Source: an uncultured Prevotellaceae bacterium
Lineage (GTDB): Bacteria > Bacteroidota > Bacteroidia > Bacteroidales > Muribaculaceae
Length of the DNA stretch: 52,242 nt
NCBI GenBank assembly: GCA_900318865.1
Contig: ONMF01000017.1
Location: 1-52,242 of the forward strand
Reading direction: 5' to 3'
Positions 42,385-52,242 of the stretch are shown piece by piece. The notes under the pieces were generated by a model that was not told where the DNA came from, did not search any database, and saw only the letters and a program-made list of their open reading frames with translations. Position 1 is the first letter of the stretch; every line of letters begins with the position of its first letter. The position numbers and the translations under genes are program-made.

Positions 42385-45300
42385 TTAATCCTGATTGAGA
42401 ATCATATTTACCAGCATGGTGACATCGGCCACGCCCACCTCACTGTCGTCATTCACGTCGGCCCGGAAGAGCAAGTCGCCCGTGGGCTGTTCCTCAATGA
42501 GAATCAAATTCACGAGGGCCGTGACATCGGCCACCGAAATCTCACCGTCGTTGTTCACATCGCCCTTGATTGGTGATGTTGTCGGTTCTCCGGGAAGCAA
42601 AATCACGCCGTCGTCGTCCACTTCGCCCAGTGCGGAGAAATAGACTCTGAACGGCAACACCTCTTGCTCGGCGCTATCCTTCACACAGCGAGCGCCGGCA
42701 GCATCCACCGTATAAACCTCGGACAACGAAAGCGGCACATAAGTTCCGTCCATGAGATAGTTCTTGCCGCTGGTGTAGGCGATGGGATCGGCCTTGAGCG
42801 TGACATTCTCGGCGCTCCACACCACCGGTGCGGCAGTCAGGCCATGCCCGGTGGCTGCGGCGATGATATAGGGCACATTCGTCTCCATGGCTTCGACCGG
42901 CTCAAATACAGCCTCACCATCGGCCTCCTGAGCAAAACGATAGAGCCAGTAATCCGATTGTGCGGTCAATTCTTGCTCACCCGCACGGACTTGTGCGGGG
43001 GCAAACGGCAGCACGATGGTGGTCCAACCTCGACGCTCATTGACGGTGCGCTCCTGCTCAAAGGTGCGCTCATAGGTCACAACATCGGCCTCCACACTCT
43101 GCGGGATGAAATACCCGAAACCATCGTGAAGGGCGACTTTGCTTGCATGCTTGCCCAGCACCACATTCGATTGTTCCAAGCCGGCAGGAACCTGCTCCTG
43201 CTCGCCCAGCAGGTAGATAGTGTTGGGATTGGCGTTGGGTTGCACGCTGGTGATATCCAGCCCCTCAAGGCGCACAGCCAGCGCATCGGCAGGAACCACG
43301 ATGTCGCCACTGGCGGCATATCCCTTGCGGCCGTTCTCCTGGCCGTTCCACACCACCATGCCACGGCTAATCTTATAGAACACCGACCCGCCCGGCGTGA
43401 CGATGTTCTTGAGCGAATCGTTCTCGTTGCGGGCATAGATGTTCAGCGAATAGTATTGGTCGTAACCCAGATTGTCGAAATCGAAATAAAGCGTCTCGGT
43501 CTCACCGGGTGCCAATCTGAGCGCCCGCTGCTGATAGGTGACCATCTCGCCGCTATAGCTCTCGGGGTCGACAATAAACAATGGAGCCAGCACATATTTG
43601 TTATATTCGCTCTGACCGTTATTGGTGATATCGACCTTGAATCGGGCAAAACTGTCGTAGATTTCCAAACCGTCGGCATTTTCGGCCTCGATGTCAACCG
43701 TGAGGTTCATGGTCGACACCACAGTGGGAGCAATCGTCACACTGCCCGTGCCGGCAAGCATCTTCGCTCCGGCGTAGTCGGTGCTCACGCGCAGCGACTG
43801 TGTGCCGGAGCTCTCGGGCATGACGTTAAAGGTCACCACGGTCTTGCCACCGGCAGGAACCTCGGCCTGGACACTGGTGGTATACTCGGTCACATCATCG
43901 AGATGCTGGTTGCCGAACCACAGGTACAAATCGCCAAAGAAGCGGTCGGTGCTATTGTTCTGGATGGTGACATGCACCTGCTCCGAAACGCCCACTTTCT
44001 CACCGCCCTCACACTCGAATCCCAACACTTCGAGATTCACAGCCGGATGGGTGGTGAAAGTGGCCATGTAATCGTCGATTTGCACTTCATAATAGAAGCG
44101 ATCGGTCTCGAGCATGGGCTTCCATTCGGTGGAGCCCTGGAGCTGGCAGACGGGAATCATGTAGTACTTGCCGGTGAGTCCGGCACCGAATTTCGGGGCA
44201 TTGCGCGCATCGTTGATATTCGAGCCGAACGACTCATAAGAGCCCAGTGCCGAAGTGAGGGCCGTGACATACACACCGCGGTTGATAACCAACTGCACAA
44301 AGTTCATCTGCTCGTCGTAGAGCGCCATGCCGATGTCGTACTTTTTCTGTGTCCCGACGTGGTCGGCATAGTTGAGATTCAAGGTCTTGCTCTTGTAGAT
44401 GGAAAATCCTTTCGACTTGTTGTCACGCTCCAGATAACCGGCCGACAAACCCAGCGACAGCCCTGTGGCGGTGAGAATATCTTCCACCTGCGGCTCGGGT
44501 TCGGTTCCGGCCGGGTCGCCCGGCTGGATGCCAATAATTGCATTTTGCCTCATGTTATAGCCCTCGGCACTCGACGAGACGCCGATGCCGCTGGCACGCG
44601 GATTGAGAACAGCCAGCTGGAAGTAGCCGTTGCCCATGCCACCCCACCCCCAGTTGATGTGGTAGTAGTCGCCGTACTCATAGCCGTCGCACACAAATGA
44701 GTGACCGCCGCCACTGCCGGCGGTTCCGTTATAAATCAAGGGGCGTCCGGCAGCAAGTTCCTGATAGACAATGTCGTTCCAGGCATCCTGCGTAAAATCG
44801 ATGCGGAACTTGATTTGAATGGTACTTTTGTCGTAGGCAAAGTATTCGGTCAAGCCCTTGGGAATGTCGTCGGTATAGGCCCCCGTGGCACTCAGTCCGT
44901 AACTCGACTTGACCGCATGGCCCGCATAAACCATGAGGTGGGCCACGGCCGCCTTCGACTGCTCGTCTTCACTGCCGGTGTAACTGTCGCGCATGTGCTC
45001 CCAGTCGAACGTGGTGACGGGCATCTCGTCGGTGGTGACGAGAGAGTAACTATAATTGTCGCCAGCCACCGTGAACTGATAGGGCTTGATGGCCTGCGTG
45101 GTTTTTTCGGGCCAATTATAGAACTTCATAATTTGCGACATCGACGTGGCCACACATCCGGTGTAGGCCAGGTCGCCGACGGTGTCGCCCTGCTCGGTGA
45201 TGCTCATAAACTCCGGGCACTCGTTCCAGTAGGGCGAGGCCTGGTCCCAACGTGTGGTGATCAGCGGCGCGATGCTGTTGCGGGTCTTCACCACCGTGGC

Positions 45301-45711
45301 ACGGCGCGGCGCGGCCAGCTCTTTTTGCGCCTGGGCATCGGTCAGCCTGTCGAGCTCTTGCATCTGCGCGGCATAACTGTCGAGCCAAGCCTGAAGGTTA
45401 GCCGGCACACGTGCCGCGTCGAAACGTCCCTCGTCGGAATATCCCAAAATAGGTACCGTGCGGTCGTCGCCCGACACAATCACAAAACCGCCATCCTGTC
45501 CGATGTTGAACACATAATACAACCCCATGTCGACAGCCGATGTCAAACGTTTCTCACTGGCTGCAAGCTTGAGTGAGCGACCTGCTCCTTGACGGTTTGC
45601 GACAAACGAGGCAGCCTCGTTACGAGCCTGCTCGACTGTGACCGGTGCAGCTTGCGACGGGGTCATCATGGCAATCAGACCCAAAATCAGTAAAAATTTT
45701 CTCATTGTCAT
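42385..45711 (-). CDS. C10 family (streptopain-like) cysteine peptidase with dockerin-like tail
   Basis: A 1108-residue secreted protease. It has a signal peptide (to about residue 21), a SpeB-type inhibitory propeptide (about 22-135; GGFVIVSGDD) and a papain-like C10 catalytic domain with Cys186 (TGCVATSMSQ), His337 (GGGHSFVCDGY) and NWGWGG near 353. Several beta-sandwich segments follow. The last 60 residues hold two dockerin-like calcium repeats, GDVNNDGEISVADVTALVN and ADVNDDSEVGVADVTMLVN. Dockerin repeats bind cohesins in cellulosomes, but here they may just cap the protein. No type IX C-terminal sorting domain is evident. A second start, ATG 45705, is possible. Confidence 0.9.
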   Translation of the reverse strand: MTMRKFLLILGLIAMMTPSQAAPVTVEQARNEAASFVANRQGAGRSLKLAASEKRLTSAVDMGLYYVFNIGQDGGFVIVSGDDRTVPILGYSDEGRFDAARVPANLQAWLDSYAAQMQELDRLTDAQAQKELAAPRRATVVKTRNSIAPLITTRWDQASPYWNECPEFMSITEQGDTVGDLAYTGCVATSMSQIMKFYNWPEKTTQAIKPYQFTVAGDNYSYSLVTTDEMPVTTFDWEHMRDSYTGSEDEQSKAAVAHLMVYAGHAVKSSYGLSATGAYTDDIPKGLTEYFAYDKSTIQIKFRIDFTQDAWNDIVYQELAAGRPLIYNGTAGSGGGHSFVCDGYEYGDYYHINWGWGGMGNGYFQLAVLNPRASGIGVSSSAEGYNMRQNAIIGIQPGDPAGTEPEPQVEDILTATGLSLGLSAGYLERDNKSKGFSIYKSKTLNLNYADHVGTQKKYDIGMALYDEQMNFVQLVINRGVYVTALTSALGSYESFGSNINDARNAPKFGAGLTGKYYMIPVCQLQGSTEWKPMLETDRFYYEVQIDDYMATFTTHPAVNLEVLGFECEGGEKVGVSEQVHVTIQNNSTDRFFGDLYLWFGNQHLDDVTEYTTSVQAEVPAGGKTVVTFNVMPESSGTQSLRVSTDYAGAKMLAGTGSVTIAPTVVSTMNLTVDIEAENADGLEIYDSFARFKVDITNNGQSEYNKYVLAPLFIVDPESYSGEMVTYQQRALRLAPGETETLYFDFDNLGYDQYYSLNIYARNENDSLKNIVTPGGSVFYKISRGMVVWNGQENGRKGYAASGDIVVPADALAVRLEGLDITSVQPNANPNTIYLLGEQEQVPAGLEQSNVVLGKHASKVALHDGFGYFIPQSVEADVVTYERTFEQERTVNERRGWTTIVLPFAPAQVRAGEQELTAQSDYWLYRFAQEADGEAVFEPVEAMETNVPYIIAAATGHGLTAAPVVWSAENVTLKADPIAYTSGKNYLMDGTYVPLSLSEVYTVDAAGARCVKDSAEQEVLPFRVYFSALGEVDDDGVILLPGEPTTSPIKGDVNNDGEISVADVTALVNLILIEEQPTGDLLFRADVNDDSEVGVADVTMLVNMILNQD

Positions 45712-45972
45712 TCTTTTCTCTGTTTTAATGCGTTACGAAAGCTTTAATAGCCCGAAACACTGGTTTTTGATGGTTTTAGCTGTCAAAAATAGCGATAATA
45801 TTATAATTATGCAATATGCAGCCCCTAAGTTTAACTCTTTTTTGAGAATATCGACCACTAAACAGTGGCATCCTCACACGCCTTTCACTCGTTTCTTTGA
45901 AATCTCATTTTTTCGTTCAGCGCTCGGTTTGCTCTATTAAAACATGAGAATGCCATTGAGCATGCATGCAAT

Positions 45973-46056
45973 GTGACCGTGGGGCAGCAATGGTTTTCAA
46001 CCGATGGCTTCAAGCCCATGAGTTTCTATCTCGAGGTCTTAGCCGACCGTTCCTGA
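45973..46056 (+). pseudogene. Possible remnant of a gene 3' end
   Basis: A 27-codon stretch, VTVGQQWFSTDGFKPMSFYLEVLADRS then TGA, looks protein-like and is GC-rich inside an AT-rich gap. There is no start or upstream coding continuation. The rest of 45712-46150 shows no gene; 45890-45960 contains CGGTTTGCTCTATTAA, a decayed version of the common promoter core. Confidence 0.25.
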
Positions 46057-46154
46057 CAATGAACAAGCCCCATGCATCGCACCATCATTTCTTTCGCCTT
46101 GGGTGAATGAGATAGCCCTGACTTTTTCATTCTTGACCCAAAATCATCAAAAAA

Positions 46155-46186
46155 TTTGGCATTTCACTTTACTTGCACTAACTTTG
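46155..46186 (+). promoter_or_regulatory. Promoter of the second Na/Pi cotransporter
   Basis: TTTG (46155-46158), 20 bases, TAACTTTG (46179-46186). The intervening bases GCATTTCACTTTACTTGCAC differ from the rlmD promoter at only two positions. Confidence 0.8.
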
Positions 46187-46224
46187 TAGAGAAAATCAGC
46201 TAACATCAATCAATTTTCTGGATA

Positions 46225-47928
46225 ATGTCAATTTGGATCATCCTCAAATTACTGGGCTCGCTTGCATTGCTCATGTTCGGTATGAAATCGATGAGCGACA
46301 GTTTGCAAAAGATGGCGGGTCCGCAATTGCGCCATGTGTTGGGCGCCATGACTACCAATCGTTTTACGGGCGTTCTCACCGGTATGCTGGTCACAGCATC
46401 TGTCCAGTCGAGCACGGCCACCACGGTGATGACCGTGTCGTTTGTCAACGCCGGCCTGCTCACCCTGGCGCAAGCCATCTCGGTGATTATGGGTGCCAAC
46501 ATCGGTACCACACTCACAGCATGGATTATGTCGGCCGGATTCTCCTTCGACATCACCAATTGCGTTTATCCGGCATTCCTGCTGGGCATCGTGCTGATTT
46601 ACCTCAAGCGCTACCGCTTCATCGGTGATTTCCTGTTCGGTTTGTCGTTCCTGCTGCTGGGTCTGGGCACGCTGCGCATGACAGGCATGGAGATGCAGCT
46701 GGGCGAGAATCAGGCCGTGCTGGCATTCTTCTCATCGTTCAACCCCGACTCATTCCTCACCACCATGACGTTCCTGCTGCTGGGCGGAGTGCTCACCTTC
46801 TGCGTGCAATCGTCGGCCGCGGTGATGGCCATCACCATGATTTTGTGCTCCACGGGGGTGCTGCCCATCTATCAGGGCATCGCTCTGGTGCTGGGCGAGA
46901 ACATCGGCACCACCATTACATCGAACCTGGCGGCGCTCAGCGCCAACGTGCAGGCCCGCCGCGCCGCACTGGCACACATGTTTTTCAATGTTTTCGGCGT
47001 CATCTGGGTACTGATGGTGTTCAAGCCGTTTGTGAACCTCGCCTGCTCGCTGGTGGGCATGGACCCCACGGCATCGGAGCAGAGCCCGGCTCAGTTGTCG
47101 TTTGCGCTGGCAGCGTTCCACACGCTGTTCAATGTATCCAACACACTGATTCTCATCAGTTTCATTCCGCAAATCGAGAAATTTGTGTGCTGGGTAATCA
47201 AGCCCAAGAAGGAGGACAACGAGGAAGAATTCAAGCTGCAATATATTCAAGGTGGTATCATGCGCACTCCAGAAATTGCGGTGCTGCAAGCTCAGCGCGA
47301 GATTGGGGTGTTCGGCAAGCGCATTCAACGCATGTTCGGAATCGTGCGCGACTTGCTGCATGAAACCGACAATGGCAAATTCAACAAAATCTTTGAACGA
47401 ATCGAGAAATATGAGAAAATCTCCGACAACATGGAGATGGAAATAGCCCGATACCTTGAGCAGGTGAGCGACGCCCACTTGAGCGATGACACCAAGGCGA
47501 AAATCCGAGCCATGCTGCGCATGATAAGCGAGATTGAAAGCGTGGGCGACTCGTGCTACAACATGGCCCGCACCATCAAGCACCGCCACAGCGGCAAGGA
47601 AGACTTCACCGAAGCGCAGTACGAGAACATCCACCGCATGATGGACCTCACCGACGCATCGCTCACCGAAATGAACCACATGATGAATGAGTCGCGCGAA
47701 GTGCTGAATGCCGACAACGCTGTAGCCCTTGAGGTGCAAATCAACGAACTTCGCGACCGGCTCAAGGACAAGAACATTGCCGACGTGGACAATCATGTGT
47801 ACTCCTACCGCATCAGCACCATGTACCTCGACTTGATTTGCGAGTGCGAGAAACTGGCCGACTATGTGCAAAACGTGGTCGAAGCACGCCTGATGCTGCC
47901 CAAAGACATCTTCCCCAACAACGATTAA
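46225..47928 (+). CDS. Second Na/Pi cotransporter family protein
   Basis: A 567-residue paralogue of the transporter at 32088-33785, with the same layout: QSSTAT at 61-66, QSSAAV near 196, GANIGTT and GENIGTT, then a PhoU-like helical C-terminus. The two share long identical runs, for example in LTLxQAISVIMGANIGTT. Unlike the first, it has no two-component genes beside it and no Pho-like repeats, and it uses the shared TTTGGCATTTCAC promoter. It is therefore probably regulated differently, perhaps constitutively. The neighbour downstream is a SPOR-like protein. Confidence 0.9.
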   Translation: MSIWIILKLLGSLALLMFGMKSMSDSLQKMAGPQLRHVLGAMTTNRFTGVLTGMLVTASVQSSTATTVMTVSFVNAGLLTLAQAISVIMGANIGTTLTAWIMSAGFSFDITNCVYPAFLLGIVLIYLKRYRFIGDFLFGLSFLLLGLGTLRMTGMEMQLGENQAVLAFFSSFNPDSFLTTMTFLLLGGVLTFCVQSSAAVMAITMILCSTGVLPIYQGIALVLGENIGTTITSNLAALSANVQARRAALAHMFFNVFGVIWVLMVFKPFVNLACSLVGMDPTASEQSPAQLSFALAAFHTLFNVSNTLILISFIPQIEKFVCWVIKPKKEDNEEEFKLQYIQGGIMRTPEIAVLQAQREIGVFGKRIQRMFGIVRDLLHETDNGKFNKIFERIEKYEKISDNMEMEIARYLEQVSDAHLSDDTKAKIRAMLRMISEIESVGDSCYNMARTIKHRHSGKEDFTEAQYENIHRMMDLTDASLTEMNHMMNESREVLNADNAVALEVQINELRDRLKDKNIADVDNHVYSYRISTMYLDLICECEKLADYVQNVVEARLMLPKDIFPNND

Positions 47929-47954
47929 CAACGCTTACCATCACACATTAAGTC

Positions 47955-48374
47955 ATGAAACATTTCACTTTTCGATTCCTGACCCTGCTATTGGCCGTCC
48001 TGTGCATGGGTGCCGCTTCGCAAGCAGCAGCCGCGGGCAAGAAAGCCCCCAAAAACAAAGCGGTCTATTATCTGGTGTGTGCCAGCTTCAACACGCTGGA
48101 AGATGCCGTCAAGACTTCAGAGAACATGTCCGAAGTGCTCTTCTACCCCGTCTATAAGGCTACGGTCGACGGACGCACCGTCTACCGCCTGTGCTGTGAA
48201 TGTTACTACAGCAAGGAAAAAGCACAAAAACGATGCGCCGAGCTCGCTTCCATGACATTCAGTAACGACATCTGGGTGTGGAAAAGCAATGGCCTCGCAC
48301 AGTGCGTGTATGTGCCACAATCGCCTGCCGACGAGCCGGGCGTGGAAAGCAAGCCACTGGTGCCACAATGGTAA
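47955..48374 (+). CDS. Exported SPOR-like domain protein
   Basis: A 139-residue protein with a signal peptide (about 1-26, ending AAAAG) and one domain of SPOR type (about 35-105): YYLVCASFNTLEDAVKTSENM...VYRLCCECYYSKEKAQKRCAEL. SPOR domains bind denuded peptidoglycan glycans at division sites; here conserved positions carry several cysteines (about six), unusual for the family. It starts 26 bases after the transporter gene and may be co-transcribed. Function is otherwise unknown. Confidence 0.65.
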   Translation: MKHFTFRFLTLLLAVLCMGAASQAAAAGKKAPKNKAVYYLVCASFNTLEDAVKTSENMSEVLFYPVYKATVDGRTVYRLCCECYYSKEKAQKRCAELASMTFSNDIWVWKSNGLAQCVYVPQSPADEPGVESKPLVPQW

Positions 48375-48443
48375 TTGCCCGAACGCGCAAATCGGCAAAA
48401 ATGGCCAGTTTGTTGGTGAATTGGGCACTTTAATATATTTAAG

Positions 48444-48460
48444 TTGGCACAATTATTGCA
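48444..48460 (+). promoter_or_regulatory. Sigma-54-like -24/-12 promoter
   Basis: TTGGCACAATTATTGCA matches the RpoN consensus TTGGCACGNNNNTTGCA at every fixed position except one (A for G after GGCAC), with correct GG-to-GC spacing. Transcription would start near 48471, about 55 bases before ATG 48527. TTGG at 48444 with TAATTTAG 19 bases later is a poorer match to the ordinary Bacteroidetes consensus and is the main alternative reading. Confidence 0.55.
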
Positions 48461-48526
48461 ATCATGTAATTTAGCGGCGATAATTCAATGCCACAATAAA
48501 TATAACAAACCATTAAAACGACAAAG

Positions 48527-49216
48527 ATGAAAAAGACAGTACTGGCAGCCATGAGCGCTGCATTGATATTGATGAACAGTTGCTCCACCGCCAACCAGTT
48601 CTACGGCACGGCAACCGGTGCTTCGCTGGGAGGTCTGTTCGGGTCGGCCATCGGCGGCATTACCGGAGGACATCGTGGTCACAACGCCGGAACTGTTGCC
48701 GGCATGGTAATCGGCGGAATCATCGGTGCCGCCGCCACAGCGCCCAAGACCGAAGACGGCAACTACCGCACATCGGACTACGGCCGCGATGGTGGCTATG
48801 ACTACCGCCAGAATAACTCCTACAGCCCCTATGCCGACATCGTGATTGAGAACCTGCGCTTCATCGACAGCAACGAGAACAATTCCATCGATGCCGGCGA
48901 GCAGGCAAAACTGGTGTTCGACATCCGCAACACCGGCAGCGACTATGCTTACGACATTGCTCCCGTTATCACCGTGACGGGCACCAAGCAAATCCTCATT
49001 TCGCCCACGGCCATCATCAGCGAATTGGCACCGGGCCGGGCAGTGCGTTATCAAGCCGAGGTCATCGCCACCAACAAGCTCAAGACGGGCAAAGCCGACT
49101 TCTCGATAGGATTTTCCGAAGGCAACAGGCTCTATACGCTGTGTTCCTTCAACCTGAACACCTGGGCACGCAATGCGCGGCCCACCTATTCGACAGGTCG
49201 CGCCATCATCCAGTGA
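48527..49216 (+). CDS. Lipoprotein with glycine-zipper and CARDB-like domain
   Basis: A 229-residue lipoprotein (lipobox MNSC, Cys19). Residues 24-70 form a glycine-zipper (GTATGASLGGLFGSAIGGITGG, GTVAGMVIGGIIGAAA), a motif that inserts into or packs in membranes. Then comes an Asp/Tyr-rich linker, and from about 103 a beta-sandwich like those that occur in CARDB-type domains (DIVIENLRFIDSNENNSIDAGEQAKLVFDIRNTG). An outer-membrane or envelope-stress role is likely but unproven. It stands alone behind a sigma-54-like promoter and is followed by a terminator. Confidence 0.75.
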   Translation: MKKTVLAAMSAALILMNSCSTANQFYGTATGASLGGLFGSAIGGITGGHRGHNAGTVAGMVIGGIIGAAATAPKTEDGNYRTSDYGRDGGYDYRQNNSYSPYADIVIENLRFIDSNENNSIDAGEQAKLVFDIRNTGSDYAYDIAPVITVTGTKQILISPTAIISELAPGRAVRYQAEVIATNKLKTGKADFSIGFSEGNRLYTLCSFNLNTWARNARPTYSTGRAIIQ

Positions 49217-49241
49217 GCCGCGCTGCCTCACGTCACCATCA

Positions 49242-49282
49242 CCCTCAGGACCACTTCGGTTAGGTTCTGGGGGTTTTATTTA
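49242..49282 (+). terminator. Terminator of the glycine-zipper lipoprotein gene
   Basis: CCCTCAGGACC (49242-49252) pairs with GGTTCTGGGGG (49263-49273, two G-U pairs), followed by TTTTATTTATTT. Confidence 0.8.
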
Positions 49283-49398
49283 TTTAGGACACAGTTGGGT
49301 TTAATTACATTTTTTTAATATTTAGGCGCAACAACACGCCATTGTCTTAAAAATTGAATAATTGTTGAGCAATATTCCTTTTTCTTCTATATTTTCGT

Positions 49399-49406
49399 TA
49401 ACTTTG
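49399..49406 (+). promoter_or_regulatory. -7 box of ppdK
   Basis: TAACTTTG, 52 bases before ATG 49459; the -33 element is not clear (TTTT-rich). Confidence 0.5.
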
Positions 49407-49458
49407 CACTCGATTTCATGATAACTTATCAACAATTCAACAATAAACTCAATTTCGA

Positions 49459-52173
<2,715 letters not shown>

Positions 52174-52201
52174 TCGAAAGATGCTGAAAATCAGTTACAT
52201 A

Positions 52202-52242
52202 AAGGGCAAGTATCTGGGAAACAGGTACTTGCCCTTAATTTT
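52202..52242 (+). terminator. Terminator of ppdK
   Basis: AAGGGCAAGTATCTG (52202-52216) pairs with CAGGTACTTGCCCTT (52222-52236, one G-U) over loop GGAAA, followed by AATTTT at the window's end. Confidence 0.85.

Overview
The window looks like a chromosomal segment of a GC-rich member of the order Bacteroidales, possibly Muribaculaceae or a near relative (family-level placement is inference). The evidence is the Bacteroidetes-type promoter pattern (TTTG, about 20 bases, TAnnTTTG) seen repeatedly, a DUF5103/type IX secretion plug protein, a 5-fold beta-flower repeat protein, a C10 (streptopain-like) peptidase with a dockerin-like tail, and the mreB-mreC-mreD-mrdA-rodA order. There is no rRNA, no intact tRNA and no CRISPR array.

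Layout. 1-427 is a hairpin-rich non-coding stretch. 428-6287 (minus) is the cell-elongation operon mreBCD-mrdA-rodA with overlapping genes and a full promoter at 6344-6375. 6.5-13.4 kb is an AT-rich accessory island: a DUF2075 nuclease/helicase with a truncated HTH gene before it, a tRNA 3' half with its terminator (probable attachment-site relic), short GTTTACGCA repeats, a six-unit 23-bp-period repeat array, a AAA_14/DUF4143 ATPase, a HEPN gene split by an in-frame TAG, an unknown small gene and a small HNH-like protein. 13.5-17.2 kb (minus) is a core dxr-rseP-rRNA methyltransferase cluster. 17.4-20.5 kb (plus) has an acyltransferase, RlmD and a secreted repeat protein.

20.7-31.9 kb carries the DUF5103 protein (minus), a heterodimeric ABC exporter, an acyltransferase-metallophosphoesterase pair, Tex with a metallo-beta-lactamase-fold protein, and an AHL-lactonase-like hydrolase (minus). 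32-35.4 kb is a phosphate module: Na/Pi cotransporter, PhoB-like regulator and histidine kinase, with a possible Pho box. 35.4-42.4 kb has a small ORF on the minus strand with its own terminator, a lipoprotein glycoside-hydrolase-like protein coupled to a tricorn-type protease, and a chimeric AraC remnant. 42.4-52.2 kb has the C10 peptidase (minus), a second Na/Pi cotransporter, a SPOR-like protein, a lipoprotein behind a sigma-54-like promoter, and pyruvate phosphate dikinase.

The most promising novelty is the island at 9.1-12.3 kb: a phased 23-bp repeat array immediately upstream of a DUF4143 ATPase that is followed by a HEPN-family gene. Two regulatory observations also stand out: a near-identical promoter block in front of unrelated genes (18.5 and 46.1 kb), and -7 boxes lying only 5-8 bases before start codons in several genes.
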